A stretch of 64,000 nucleotides of DNA from Pseudomonas argentinensis (GTDB taxonomy: Bacteria; Pseudomonadota; Gammaproteobacteria; Pseudomonadales; Pseudomonadaceae). The notes beneath the pieces are model-generated. The model saw only the letters and a program-made list of their open reading frames with translations, ran no database searches and was not told where the DNA came from. Every line of letters starts with the position of its first letter. Positions within the stretch are counted from its first letter, which is position 1. Positions 8,677 through 17,041 of this stretch are shown in pieces. The DNA is taken from positions 4,464,001 to 4,528,000 of the forward strand of contig NZ_CP056087.1 of the NCBI RefSeq assembly GCF_001839655.2. Reading direction: 5' to 3'. The position numbers were made by a program, and so were the translations under genes.

Positions 8677-8739
8677 GGCGGAGGTTCGCACCAGTCCCAG
8701 TAGTAAATTTGTAACGCGCCTAAGGCCACCACTTTGGCC

Positions 8740-8762
8740 GGAGGTCGCCTATGGCGACCTCC
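8740..8762. repeat. perfect 10-bp inverted repeat upstream of the integrase
   Basis: GGAGGTCGCC (8740-8749) and GGCGACCTCC (8753-8762) are separated by TAT. There is no T-run, so it is not a standard terminator. It lies about 100 bp before the recombinase start and could be a recombinase recognition site or an end of the acquired segment. Confidence 0.5.
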
Positions 8763-8807
8763 GCATCGGGTCGAGCTCTGCCCTTAGTCAACGGCAGCGA
8801 TAGGTCA

Positions 8808-8820
8808 TTAGCGACCGTCG
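8808..8820 (+). repeat. left copy of a short repeat flanking the recombinase gene
   Basis: TTAGCGACCGTCG. The copy at 9492-9504 differs at one base. Candidate recombination or insertion-site repeat; short enough that chance is not excluded. Confidence 0.35.
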
Positions 8821-8864
8821 CCACGACGGCCCATCCTTGGCTTCCCTTACGAGGACGACAAGCC

Positions 8865-9485
8865 ATGAGAATCGTCGATACGCAGCGCCATGAACCTTGG
8901 AATAAGGGAAAGCTAGTCGGGCAGAAAGCACCACTTCGGGTCAGAGATATCTGGGCTATCCGAGTCAGGCTCCAGCTTGGAGAGAAAACTCGGGATCTCG
9001 CTCTGTTTGATCTTGCCATCGACAGCAAGCTTCGGGCTTGTGATCTAACGAAGCTCCGGGTACGTGACATCGCCCATGGCACTCACGTGTCAGCGCGTGC
9101 CATCGTAATGCAGCAGAAAACCCAGCGACCGGTACAGTTTGAAATCACCGAGCAAACTCGGGCGGCGCTAGAGGCTTGGATACATCAGGCACAGCTACGG
9201 GGTGAAGATTGTCTTTTTCCAAGCCGACTACATGCCTCAGAGCACCTCTCCACAAGGCAGTACGCTCGCATCGTCAAAGCCTGGGTAACTGCCATCGGGC
9301 TCGATCCCGCCATATACGGTACCCACACAATGCGGCGTACCAAGGCGTCGCTGATCTACCGCAGGACGAAGAACCTCAGGGCCGTACAGCTGCTACTTGG
9401 CCACACGAAGCTGGAAAGCACCGTCAGGTATTTGGGAATTGAGGTAGATTATGCTCTAGAAATGGCTGAACAGACCGAGGTCTGA
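8865..9485 (+). CDS. minimal tyrosine recombinase (catalytic domain only)
   Basis: A 206-residue site-specific recombinase. The six catalytic positions of the tyrosine recombinase family are all recognisable: Arg57 (KLRACDL), Lys85 (QQKTQ), His154 and Arg157 (HTMRR), His180 (LLGH) and Tyr189 (TVRYLG). It is little more than the catalytic domain, with about 25 residues before it. The N-terminal core-binding domain of XerD (compare the 298-residue XerD at 58913) is missing. Start at ATG 8865 is preferred because GAGGACGA precedes it; an open frame extends back to 8751 without a good ribosome site. Size and shape recall FimB/FimE. Short near-identical repeats flank it (8808-8820, 9492-9504). No phage genes adjoin. 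Confidence 0.82.
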   Translation: MRIVDTQRHEPWNKGKLVGQKAPLRVRDIWAIRVRLQLGEKTRDLALFDLAIDSKLRACDLTKLRVRDIAHGTHVSARAIVMQQKTQRPVQFEITEQTRAALEAWIHQAQLRGEDCLFPSRLHASEHLSTRQYARIVKAWVTAIGLDPAIYGTHTMRRTKASLIYRRTKNLRAVQLLLGHTKLESTVRYLGIEVDYALEMAEQTEV

Positions 9486-9491
9486 CCCTGA

Positions 9492-9519
9492 TTAGCGACG
9501 GTCGAACCAGGCCGTCGCT
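9492..9519 (+). repeat. right flanking repeat forming a hairpin after the recombinase gene
   Basis: TTAGCGACGGTCG (9492-9504) matches 8808-8820 at 12 of 13 bases. Its AGCGACGG also pairs with CCGTCGCT just downstream across ten bases, so it could serve as a terminator-like hairpin. Confidence 0.4.
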
Positions 9520-9621
9520 ACCGGCCAGGAGCGGACAGTGACCCCGTCAGATCGACAAGAGCATCTTTGGGTTTGGCATCCGACAGCTGGCGGGATCATC
9601 CGGCTGGTAGAACTCTTTGCG

Positions 9622-10509
9622 CTAGTTTCCTAGTACGTCGATGAGGTGGGATACCAGTGACCGTACTTTGGCGGACGGTTTCGGCCCGGATGGAAACACG
9701 GCAAACGCTTTTAAAGGCTCGAGTTCGTAGTCGGGCAACACATGAACAAGGCTACCGTCGCGTAGCTCTTGTGCTGACATGATCGCCGTGACATTCGCAA
9801 TACCAAGTCCCGCCACTGCAGCAGCCAGAATGCCAGGAGCGGCATCAACCTTGACTCTTCCACGCACTGTCACAACCGTTTCCCTGCCTGCCTTGACCAG
9901 CTTCAGTGTGTGTTTTTCTGGGAGGCTCTGTTCGTGCAAGAGCGCGTCATGAAGCACCAGTTCTTCAGGTTTCGTTGGCATCCCTCTTCTGGTCAGGTAT
10001 CCAGGCGACGCCACCAACACTCGTGCCACTGAAGCGATTTGCCGAGCGCCAAACGTTGAATCTTCGAGCGCGCCCATCCGGATTGCCACGTCTACTCCGG
10101 CTGCCACCAGGTTCTGCCTCTCATCTCGCATGGTGATTTCAACCCGTAGATCGGGATGACGCTCGAGAAAACCGGGCAATGCTGGAATGACCGCTCGGGT
10201 GCCATACACGATTGGCACCGCAAGACGAATGATGCCACGCAGGGAGTCAACACCTCGAGCCGCATCTTCTGCGTCCTCCAAGTCAGCAGCAGCTTGGCGA
10301 GCCCTCTCCAGGAACGCCGCGCCTGCTTCAGTGATTGCCACATTACGGGTCGTGCGTAGCAAAAGCTTCACACCTAACCGTTTTTCCAATCCCGTGACGA
10401 TTCGAGAGGTCGACGGCTGCGAAAGCCCTAATTCATGGGCGGCACGGGAGAAACTTCCCGACTCCGCTACGCGAATGAAAACCTCGACTTCAAGCCAACG
10501 ATCAGTCAT
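9622..10509 (-). CDS. LysR-family transcriptional regulator
   Basis: A 295-residue LysR protein. The N-terminal winged helix-turn-helix is plain: FIRVAESGSFSRAAHELGLS, then QPSTSRIVTGLEKRLGVKLL. The substrate-binding domain runs from about residue 90 to the end. It is divergent from the glutathione-transferase-like gene at 10610, with a 100-bp A/T-rich gap. That is the normal position for a LysR activator of its neighbour. The inducer is unknown. Confidence 0.88.
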   Translation of the reverse strand: MTDRWLEVEVFIRVAESGSFSRAAHELGLSQPSTSRIVTGLEKRLGVKLLLRTTRNVAITEAGAAFLERARQAAADLEDAEDAARGVDSLRGIIRLAVPIVYGTRAVIPALPGFLERHPDLRVEITMRDERQNLVAAGVDVAIRMGALEDSTFGARQIASVARVLVASPGYLTRRGMPTKPEELVLHDALLHEQSLPEKHTLKLVKAGRETVVTVRGRVKVDAAPGILAAAVAGLGIANVTAIMSAQELRDGSLVHVLPDYELEPLKAFAVFPSGPKPSAKVRSLVSHLIDVLGN

Positions 10510-10609
10510 TCGTAATCCAAATAAGTGTTCCTTGAAACGGCAGTATAATTTTATTTTACGAAAAGAGTTACCTTGCTTCCGTCATCCACAATCGCTGAGT
10601 GAGGGAACA

Positions 10610-11269
10610 ATGTCCATTAAGGTTTATGGTGATTCGGGCTCGGGTAGCCTTCGTCGCGTCACTGCTGCCGCCGCAATCATGGGCGTCGAAATCGAACGCA
10701 TCGATGTCGACCTATTTAAGGGTGAAAGTCACACACCTGAGTTCCTGACGCTGAACCCGCACGGGCTCACTCCTGTCCTGCAGGATGGAAATACGGTGAT
10801 CTGGGAAGCGTCAGCCATCAACCTGTACCTTGCGGGAAAAGCGAACTCGCACTTACTTGGACGAACTCAGGCGGAGAAGCTGGAAGTCCTGCAATGGATG
10901 TTCTGGTCCGGAGAGCAATGGCGAATATTTTCCACTCTTCTGTTCAACGAATGGGCGGGTGAGAAGTTCGCGGGTAGATCAAGGAACGATGCAATCGTCG
11001 AGTTGGCGACGACCAACATTCGCAACGCTGCAAAAGTACTGGAATCGCATCTGGCGACACGTAAGTTCATCGTCGGTGATGCGTTGACTCTCGCAGATAT
11101 CGATATTGCAGCACCTTTTTCGCAGTACAAACGGACCGGGGCGCCTTTTGAAGAGTTCCCGAATCTGGTCGCCTGGCAACAGCGTCTGCTCGAGACTGTG
11201 CCCGCATGGAAGGCTACTCGTGATGAGATTGAAAGGCGGATGACTGGAGTCGTTAGCGCCGCAAGCTAG
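10610..11269 (+). CDS. glutathione S-transferase family protein
   Basis: A 219-residue cytosolic GST. The thioredoxin-like N-terminal domain reads MSIKVYGDSGSGSLRRV and later NPHGLTPVLQDG, with the cis-proline and the following WEASAINLYLA that bind glutathione. The helical C-terminal domain contains ALTLADIDIAAPF, the conserved capping-box region. The open frame extends upstream to 10187 but overlaps the LysR gene. ATG 10610 with GAGGGA seven bases before it is the proper start. The likely role is conjugation or reduction of electrophiles. Divergence from the LysR gene suggests inducible expression. Confidence 0.85.
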   Translation: MSIKVYGDSGSGSLRRVTAAAAIMGVEIERIDVDLFKGESHTPEFLTLNPHGLTPVLQDGNTVIWEASAINLYLAGKANSHLLGRTQAEKLEVLQWMFWSGEQWRIFSTLLFNEWAGEKFAGRSRNDAIVELATTNIRNAAKVLESHLATRKFIVGDALTLADIDIAAPFSQYKRTGAPFEEFPNLVAWQQRLLETVPAWKATRDEIERRMTGVVSAAS

Positions 11270-11397
11270 CTGCTCTACGTAAACCCGTCTGAGCAATACC
11301 AACCAACATCTTGATGGTCGCTATGGGTCGTAACGCCGTTGCAGCAGCTTCGATTGAGGAGTGCAGCGGCATTTCCCCAGCCTTAGAGAAATGAGCC

Positions 11398-12192
11398 GTG
11401 AACATCGATTTTTCAGGACGCAAGGCGCTCGTCACAGGATCGACAGCGGGAATTGGTCGCGCCACTGCTGAAGGCCTCGCAAGAGCAGGCGCCTCAGTTG
11501 TCATTAACGGACGCACTGACCAGCGTGTGCAAGAGGCGCTAAATGAGTTGCGAGCGCTTCTACCTAGTGCTGAGTTCACAGGGGTTGCGGCTGATCTTGC
11601 CACCACTCAAGGATCGGCAACGCTGGCCTCCCGAGCAACCGACATCGACATTCTCGTCAATAACGTCGGGACCGCGCACCCAAATGATTTCTTTGAACAG
11701 GAGGACAGCGAGTGGATTGACCTTTTTCAACTGAATGTAATGAGTGGCGTGCGGGCAGCCCGACACTATCTCCCATTTATGGTGAGGCGGGGTTGGGGGC
11801 GTGTGGTGTTCATTAGCAGTGAGTCAGCCATTATGATCCCCAAAGAGATGATCGATTATGGCGTGACCAAGACAGCCCAATTGGCGGTATCTCGTGGACT
11901 TGCCGAGCTGGTTGGGGGAACAGGCGTTACGGTCAATGCGGTGCTGCCCGGCCCAACACGCTCTGAAATTCTAAGCAGCTGGATGAAGGCTACGGCTGAG
12001 CAGGAGGGCATTACCCAAGATCAGGCTGAGCAGAACTTTCTGAAGACAATGCGCCCGACCACGCTTTTGAACCGCTTCACAACAACGGAAGAGGTCGCAA
12101 ACATGGTGGTTTATGTCTGCTCCGAACAGGCGGGGGGAACGACTGGCGCAGCATTGCGGGTCGACGGTGGTGTCATTCGCTCAATCGCATAA
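11398..12192 (+). CDS. short-chain dehydrogenase/reductase
   Basis: A 264-residue SDR. Cofactor motif TGSTAGIG is near residues 14-21, with NNVGTAHP in place of NNAG. The active site is SSESAIMIPKEMIDYGVTKTA, with Ser, Tyr and Lys in the normal spacing. C-terminal LPGPTRSEIL and VDGG are normal. The start is GTG at 11398; no better ATG exists in this frame. It lies about 130 bp after the GST gene in the same direction and may be co-transcribed. Substrate unknown. A hairpin (AGCCC-AGAA-GGGCT inside GGCGGG/CCCGCC) follows the stop near 12193-12233. Confidence 0.83.
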   Translation: MNIDFSGRKALVTGSTAGIGRATAEGLARAGASVVINGRTDQRVQEALNELRALLPSAEFTGVAADLATTQGSATLASRATDIDILVNNVGTAHPNDFFEQEDSEWIDLFQLNVMSGVRAARHYLPFMVRRGWGRVVFISSESAIMIPKEMIDYGVTKTAQLAVSRGLAELVGGTGVTVNAVLPGPTRSEILSSWMKATAEQEGITQDQAEQNFLKTMRPTTLLNRFTTTEEVANMVVYVCSEQAGGTTGAALRVDGGVIRSIA

Positions 12193-12503
12193 GGCGGGCG
12201 ATTGCAAGAGCAGCCCAGAAGGGCTAGACCCGCCAATGTCAATTTCGGAGAAGTATCCGGTTATGAAGTTATCGCCTGGCCGGGGATAAGAGCCTAGCTG
12301 GCACCGATCCGTTTCACAAACGAAGGATTCGTCTAGGCGATGCACGTTCTGCGCGGCTTTACAAAAGCAGTTAACGTGTCGCACCAATGCCCGCCTCAGG
12401 CCCATAACTGCCGGTTGCGAAGGACTGCATCCGGCCGAAGGCAATCAGCTGAGGGCGATCACGCTTACCGCCGCAGCGGTATTGATGTCGTATGAGCAAT
12501 TCG
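12193..12503. other. 311-bp intergenic stretch
   Basis: Just after the SDR stop is a nested inverted repeat, GGCGGG ... AGCCCAGAAGGGCT ... CCCGCC, a likely transcription end. The rest shows no recognisable gene. A short minus-strand frame (12181-12444) has no ribosome site or known family. Confidence 0.4.
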
Positions 12504-13409
12504 TCAACGCAGCCCTCTGGCGTCAAACAACTCGACGAGCCACTCTACGAAAACCCGGACACGCGCACTGAGATGGCGATTGGGCGAGTAGACGATGTAG
12601 ATCGAATTCGGCTCCAGTGACCAGTCCTTCAGAAGTGGCAGCAATGCGCCAGACTTGAAGTGTGGTTCGGCCATAAACAGTAATGTCTGCAACACGCCCA
12701 AGCCCGCAAGTGCGGCGCTAAGCAGGGCGTTGGAATCGTTGACTGATACGAAGTAGCTGGCGTCGACCGTGATGCGCTCATCAGCTCTGACGAATTCTAC
12801 TGGCAAACGCCTGTTCGTACCGGCAAAGAAGTAACGGACCATCTGGTGATCCTTTTCCAGATCACTCGGGTGCAAGGGCGTACCGTGGGCGGCAAGATAC
12901 TCTGGCGTTGCGCAGGTGACGAACTTGAGGCTACCCAGGCGCCGGGCAATCAATGAGGGATCGCTCAAAGTGCCGCCGCGAATAACACAGTCAACCCGAT
13001 CACCAAGGAGGTCGACCGGCCTGTCGCTGACACCAATATCCAGCTGCAGCTCGGGGTAACGTTTCTGAAAGTCCGCGAGGGCCGGTAGTACCAGCATCGT
13101 GGCCATGGTCGAGCCCATGTCCACGCGCAACCGTCCATGCGGGCGCGCCTGGGCATTGGCCAGGTCCGATTCAGCCTCCAACCATTGATCAACCACCCGT
13201 ACCATGCGCTCGTAATAAGCCGTGCCGTCATTGGTCAGCGAAATGCGCCGCGTGGTGCGGTTGAGCAGTTTCACCCGTAGATGGCTTTCCAGCGATTGGA
13301 TGTGCTTGGTAACGGTGTTACGCGGAAGATTCAGTGCCTGCGCCGCCTTGACGAAGCTGCCTGCTTCGACCACCTGGATAAATGCCTTTACTGCCGTGAA
13401 ATAGTCCAC
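12504..13409 (-). CDS. LysR-family transcriptional regulator
   Basis: A 301-residue LysR regulator. The DNA-binding segment is FIQVVEAGSFVKAAQALNLP followed by NTVTKHIQSLESHLRVKLLN. A type-2 periplasmic-binding-like effector domain follows, of the pseudomonad subgroup with GRLRVDMGSTMATMLVLPAL. It is divergent from the SDR at 13571 across about 160 bp. That gap contains a 12-bp palindrome CGATAGCTATCG (13496-13507), a candidate control site. It probably regulates the SDR and the quinone oxidoreductase after it. Confidence 0.88.
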   Translation of the reverse strand: MDYFTAVKAFIQVVEAGSFVKAAQALNLPRNTVTKHIQSLESHLRVKLLNRTTRRISLTNDGTAYYERMVRVVDQWLEAESDLANAQARPHGRLRVDMGSTMATMLVLPALADFQKRYPELQLDIGVSDRPVDLLGDRVDCVIRGGTLSDPSLIARRLGSLKFVTCATPEYLAAHGTPLHPSDLEKDHQMVRYFFAGTNRRLPVEFVRADERITVDASYFVSVNDSNALLSAALAGLGVLQTLLFMAEPHFKSGALLPLLKDWSLEPNSIYIVYSPNRHLSARVRVFVEWLVELFDARGLR

Positions 13410-13495
13410 GCCGCCACTCTTTCATTTGGGTTGGATTAGCTGAACATTAGCCCTAATTTAGGAACAGTGGTGTTGTTTTTTGCTAATTTATCCCA

Positions 13496-13507
13496 CGATA
13501 GCTATCG
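13496..13507. promoter_or_regulatory. 12-bp palindrome in the LysR/SDR divergent region
   Basis: CGATAGCTATCG is a perfect palindrome between the LysR start and the SDR gene. It is a candidate regulator-binding site but has no second copy nearby. Confidence 0.35.
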
Positions 13508-13531
13508 CATAAATTGATCTCACCGAGACGA

Positions 13532-13552
13532 AGCCACCTATTCCAGGTGGCT
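13532..13552 (+). promoter_or_regulatory. 5-prime leader hairpin before the SDR ribosome site
   Basis: AGCCACCT and AGGTGGCT form a perfect 8-bp stem with a five-base loop. It ends a few bases before the AGAGGAGA ribosome site of the gene at 13571, and could affect mRNA stability or translation. Confidence 0.4.
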
Positions 13553-13570
13553 CTTAGAGGAGATCAGGCA

Positions 13571-14320
13571 ATGACTCAACAACTTCAAGGCAAAGTGGCT
13601 CTGGTAACAGGCGGTTCGCGTGGCATCGGCGCTGCCATTGCAAAACGACTCGCTGCCGATGGCGCCCATGTCGCGTTCAGCTACGCAAAATCATCTGAGC
13701 AAGCGCAAAAAATTGTGATTGAAATCGAACGTCAGGGTGTTAAGGCGCTGGCCATTCAGGCTGACCAAGGCGACTCGGCACAAGTGAGCGCGTTGGTCAA
13801 ACAGGTTCATGAGCACTTCGGTCGTCTGGACATCCTGGTTAACAGCGCCGGCGTTTTCGTCACCGGTGCCGTTGATGATGCTGGTGCTGACATTGCCGCA
13901 TTTGATCGTCAACAGGCGGTGAACGTTGGAGGTGTTGTCACCGCGGTGCGCACTGCAGTTGGCTTGATGAATGACGGTGGCCGGATCATTTCTCTGGGGA
14001 CCACAGGCGCTGATAGCGTGCCTTTCCCAGGTGCTGCCGATTATGTGGCGACGAAGGCCGCCGTGGCTGCGTACAGCCGAGGTTGGGCCCGAGATTTGGG
14101 ACCACGCAATATCACCGTGAACGTCATCCAGCCAGGCGCCATTAACACCGAGATGAACCCTGAAACCGCTGACCATGCGCCGTTTCTTGCCGGTTTGGCA
14201 GCGCTGGGACGCTACGGTCAGCCTGAAGACATTGCAGCAGCCGTGTCCTTCCTCGCAGGCCCTGAGGCGTCCTACATCACCGGCGCCACCCTCAACGTCG
14301 ATGGCGGCCAGAGCGCCTGA
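13571..14320 (+). CDS. FabG-like short-chain dehydrogenase/reductase
   Basis: A 249-residue SDR with TGGSRGIG (residues 13-20), VNSAG in place of NNAG, and the active site LGTTGADSVPFPGAADYVATKAA. The terminal block ITGATLNVDGG is standard. Most SDRs have serine as the first catalytic residue; in this stretch the aligned position could be the threonine of GTTGADS or the serine before VPF. ATG 13571 has AGAGGAGA upstream; an in-frame start at 13514 has none. The quinone oxidoreductase follows in the same direction. Likely controlled by the divergent LysR at 12504. Confidence 0.85.
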   Translation: MTQQLQGKVALVTGGSRGIGAAIAKRLAADGAHVAFSYAKSSEQAQKIVIEIERQGVKALAIQADQGDSAQVSALVKQVHEHFGRLDILVNSAGVFVTGAVDDAGADIAAFDRQQAVNVGGVVTAVRTAVGLMNDGGRIISLGTTGADSVPFPGAADYVATKAAVAAYSRGWARDLGPRNITVNVIQPGAINTEMNPETADHAPFLAGLAALGRYGQPEDIAAAVSFLAGPEASYITGATLNVDGGQSA

Positions 14321-14356
14321 TTGATGCCACGTTAACCCAATCGACCCGGTCGAAAT

Positions 14357-14387
14357 GTCGCGCCTCCCTTGCACAGGTTGGCGCGAC
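14357..14387. terminator. inverted repeat between SDR and quinone oxidoreductase
   Basis: GTCGCGCC (14357-14364) and GGCGCGAC (14380-14387) form an 8-bp stem with a 15-base loop. There is no clear T-run, so it may be an mRNA processing hairpin and not a strong terminator. Confidence 0.35.
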
Positions 14388-14436
14388 TTACCTCGGTGTT
14401 GGTTATTGCTCACAATTTTTTATTATCGAGGCGGTC

Positions 14437-15399
14437 ATGACTCAAAGCATCCGGATTTATCAGCAAGGAAGTCCTACAGTTCTTCAACACGAAACCTTTA
14501 CCGTGGAGAAGCCCTCCCGTGGGCAGGTGCTAATCCGCCATGAAGCCATTGGCGTGAACTTTGTCGATACGATGTTTCGCGACGGTACATTCAACGTGCC
14601 ATTGCCATTCAGTATGGGGGTTGAGGCTGCTGGCATCGTCGAGGCGGTCGGTCCGCATGAGCAGCACTTGAAGGTCGGTGATCGTGTTGGTTATTTCTTC
14701 GCGCCTGGTGCCTACGCGGATCGTCGTGTGATTGATGCCAGTGCACTGATCAAACTGCCGGGTGACATCTCCAGCGAGCAGGCCGCCGGGCTTCTATCGA
14801 AGGGGCTGACCGCATGGGCTCTGCTCACACAGGTCCATGTGGTTCAAGCAGGTGAAACCGTTGTCCTGCAGGGCGCATCCGGCGGCGTAGGTAGCTTGCT
14901 TGCCCACTGGGCTAAATCGCTTGGTGCTACCGTCATCGCCACCGTGGGCTCCGCGCTTAAGGCCCATATTGTCGAAGGCTGGGGACTTGATCATGTGCTG
15001 CGCTCGGATGAGCCCGCGCTGGCCGAGCGAATTAAAGCTGTGAATGGCAATGTCGGCGTCGACGTGGTGTACGATCTGGTCGGTCGGCGAACTTTGGATG
15101 CTTCAATCGGCGCGCTGCGTAACGGTGGAGACCTTGTCCACGTTGGCAACGCTTCTGGAGCAGCCGTAGCGGACACTGCGCTGCTGGCCTCGCGCAGCAT
15201 TCGATATATCCAGCCCTCTACGCCGCAGTATGTTAATTCGCAGAATCAAGACATGGCGGCCTCCGAGTTGTTCGAGCGCTTCCGAGCAGGTGCGCTGGGG
15301 CCGCTGGAACTCTCCCGCTACGGACTGAATGAAGCGGTTGCGGCACATCAAGCCATTGCTGCGCGTAAGCACACCGGATCGATCCTGCTGATTCCCTGA
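14437..15399 (+). CDS. zinc-independent quinone oxidoreductase (QOR-type MDR)
   Basis: A 320-residue medium-chain reductase of the quinone oxidoreductase class. The N-terminal GroES-like part includes RHEAIGVNFVDTMFRDG and GVEAAGIVEAVG. The NAD(P)-binding part has LQGASGGVGSLLAHWAKSLG, where AxxGGVG is the QOR cofactor motif. Zinc-ligand cysteines of alcohol dehydrogenases are absent. It would reduce quinones or alpha,beta-unsaturated carbonyls with NADPH in the cytosol. It probably belongs to the same inducible unit as the SDR at 13571. Confidence 0.88.
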   Translation: MTQSIRIYQQGSPTVLQHETFTVEKPSRGQVLIRHEAIGVNFVDTMFRDGTFNVPLPFSMGVEAAGIVEAVGPHEQHLKVGDRVGYFFAPGAYADRRVIDASALIKLPGDISSEQAAGLLSKGLTAWALLTQVHVVQAGETVVLQGASGGVGSLLAHWAKSLGATVIATVGSALKAHIVEGWGLDHVLRSDEPALAERIKAVNGNVGVDVVYDLVGRRTLDASIGALRNGGDLVHVGNASGAAVADTALLASRSIRYIQPSTPQYVNSQNQDMAASELFERFRAGALGPLELSRYGLNEAVAAHQAIAARKHTGSILLIP

Positions 15400-15401
15400 T
15401 C

Positions 15402-15650
15402 ATGTTTGAGGCTAAAGGCATTGTTCACGGACAAGTCGCTATCGCTGATGTCGCCAGCGCCTTATTGGAACAGTTTGCCGTGGACTTTTCGTTCGTGCCG
15501 ACGGGTGCCGCTATTGGGCATCACGGGCTGGCTACCTACGCTGGCAGGCGGGCCCTAAGGAAGAGCCGGTTGTGTGACTGGGGCCGATGCACAAATCAGC
15601 AACGGAAAAATTACCCAGCATTGGGTGCTGCTTGATCAACCACCGGTGAA
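15402..15650 (+). pseudogene. frameshifted SnoaL/NTF2-like remnant
   Basis: Three frames together read like one SnoaL-like protein. The first frame from ATG 15402 gives LEQFAVDFSFVPTGAAIGHH and GLATY. The next gives WQAGPKEEPVV, and a third (from about 15574) gives TGADAQISNGKITQHWVLLD. Blocks of the type GP-x-x-x-P-V-V-V-TG-x-D and x-NG-KI-x-x-x-WVLLD are typical of the C-terminal half of that family. At least two frameshifts separate them. It sits directly after the quinone oxidoreductase stop and probably decayed from the same operon. The far end runs into an intergenic repeat. Confidence 0.55.
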
Positions 15651-15707
15651 CGTCGAGAGCAGTACAGGGACGACCCAACTCAAGTTTCGGCTCCCTTACG
15701 AGTGTCT

Positions 15708-15759
15708 GCTTTTGGCCGGAAACTACCCGTCATAATCGGCTGCACTCGGTGCCAAAAGC
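15708..15759. repeat. hairpin repeat bounded by GCTTTTGGC/GCCAAAAGC
   Basis: GCTTTTGGC (15708-15716) faces GCCAAAAGC (15751-15759). Same family as 3340-3384 and 24824-24871. It lies between the pseudogene and the minus-strand MFS gene, where it may end transcription from both sides. Confidence 0.5.
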
Positions 15760-15799
15760 GGTCTGTCGCTACCGATAGCCCTGGCCTCATACTGAGCCC

Positions 15800-17041
15800 T
15801 CAAAGACCGAGCATCCGTTTTTCAATCTGATTACCCGCCCAGAAAAAACCCAGGCCGATCAGGCAGACCACTGCTTGAGTGGCGCCGAGGGTTGTAACGG
15901 GAGCGAATTCCAGCACCGAGACCAGCCAGGTGGTGATCGCTGCCGCGCCCATGGTCAGAAAGCCGAGCAGCGCCGAGGCCAGCCCCGCTTCGTTGCCGAA
16001 CGGCCCCATGGTGATGGCAGTGCCCAGCGGATTGGCCAGGCCCATGCCCCAGAGAAACGTGACCATCGATAGCGAGTACCAGGTCAGGCCGGGGTAGCTC
16101 GGGCCGATCAGCAACAGGCCGCCGGCCAGTGCGGCAGTGGCGAAGCCGACCGAGGCGACCCGGCGGCTGCCGAAACGGCGGGCAAGGCGCGGCGCGGCCA
16201 TGCCGGCGGCGAACACCACGAACACGGTAGCAGCGAAGTACAACCCGGCCTGCAGGGGCGACAGCCCCATGCCGGTCATCAGGATCGCCGGTGCCGCGCC
16301 GAAGGAGGCGAACAAGCCGCTCATCAACAGGCTCACGGCCCCGGCGGGCAGGATGAATCGACCGTCGCCGACCAGCCGGCCATACGCCCCCATCACCTGC
16401 GGCAACGATTGCCTAACCCGGCGTTCGGGTGGCAGCGTTTCGCCAAGGCCACGGGCGTAGAAAACCGCGATGACGACGGCGGCAATTCCCACCATCACGA
16501 ATATCGCCCGCCAGCCCAGGGCGGTGGTCAGCAAACTGCCCAACAGCGGCGAGAAACCGGGGGCCGTGGCGGTAGCGATCATGGTCAGCGACAGGGCCCG
16601 AGCCAGCGCCTCGCCGTCGAACAGATCACGGGCGATGGCCCGTGCCAGCACCGCAGCGGCGCAGACGCCCAGAGCCTGGATCACCCGACCGGCGATCAGT
16701 ATGGCGAACGAACTCGCCAGGCCGGCCACCAGGGAGCCGACCACGAACAGCGTGAGCCCACCGAGCACCAGGTGCTTGCGGCCGAAACGGTCGGCCAGCG
16801 GCCCCACCACCAGTTGCGCGAGCGCGAAGGTGATGAAGAAGCTGGAGAGCGTCAGCCCGAGTTCGCGGGAGGACACCCCCAGTTGCTGGCCGATCGCCGG
16901 GAACGCCGGAAGAATGATATTGGTGGACAGGATGCTGATCGCCGACAGCCCCGCCAGCAACGCGACGACCCTGCCTGTCAGCGCGGTGCCGCCACGCAGG
17001 GGCAACGCACTCGTCACGCTTTCTGGTTGCGCACTCATCAT
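15800..17041 (-). CDS. MFS drug transporter, Bcr/CflA type
   Basis: A 413-residue inner-membrane proton antiporter with about twelve hydrophobic segments. The motif A region GPLADRFGRKHLVLGG lies between segments 2 and 3, and the Bcr/CflA-like block VIQALGVCAAAVLARAIARD follows. Its start overlaps the stop of the FabF-like gene by four bases (17038-17041), so the two are translationally coupled. It is the last gene of a minus-strand unit that begins with the RND efflux genes. Exported substrate unknown; the coupling with a ketosynthase suggests a lipid- or polyketide-like compound (inference). Confidence 0.88.
   Translation of the reverse strand: MMSAQPESVTSALPLRGGTALTGRVVALLAGLSAISILSTNIILPAFPAIGQQLGVSSRELGLTLSSFFITFALAQLVVGPLADRFGRKHLVLGGLTLFVVGSLVAGLASSFAILIAGRVIQALGVCAAAVLARAIARDLFDGEALARALSLTMIATATAPGFSPLLGSLLTTALGWRAIFVMVGIAAVVIAVFYARGLGETLPPERRVRQSLPQVMGAYGRLVGDGRFILPAGAVSLLMSGLFASFGAAPAILMTGMGLSPLQAGLYFAATVFVVFAAGMAAPRLARRFGSRRVASVGFATAALAGGLLLIGPSYPGLTWYSLSMVTFLWGMGLANPLGTAITMGPFGNEAGLASALLGFLTMGAAAITTWLVSVLEFAPVTTLGATQAVVCLIGLGFFWAGNQIEKRMLGL

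Noticed and set aside
8677..9621. prophage or integrative element at the recombinase
   Set aside because: Only the recombinase is present: no phage, relaxase or tRNA gene adjoins, and the flanking repeats are only 13 bp.
12181..12444. 87-residue minus-strand open frame
   Set aside because: No ribosome site, no known family, and it runs across the terminator-like hairpin of the SDR gene.
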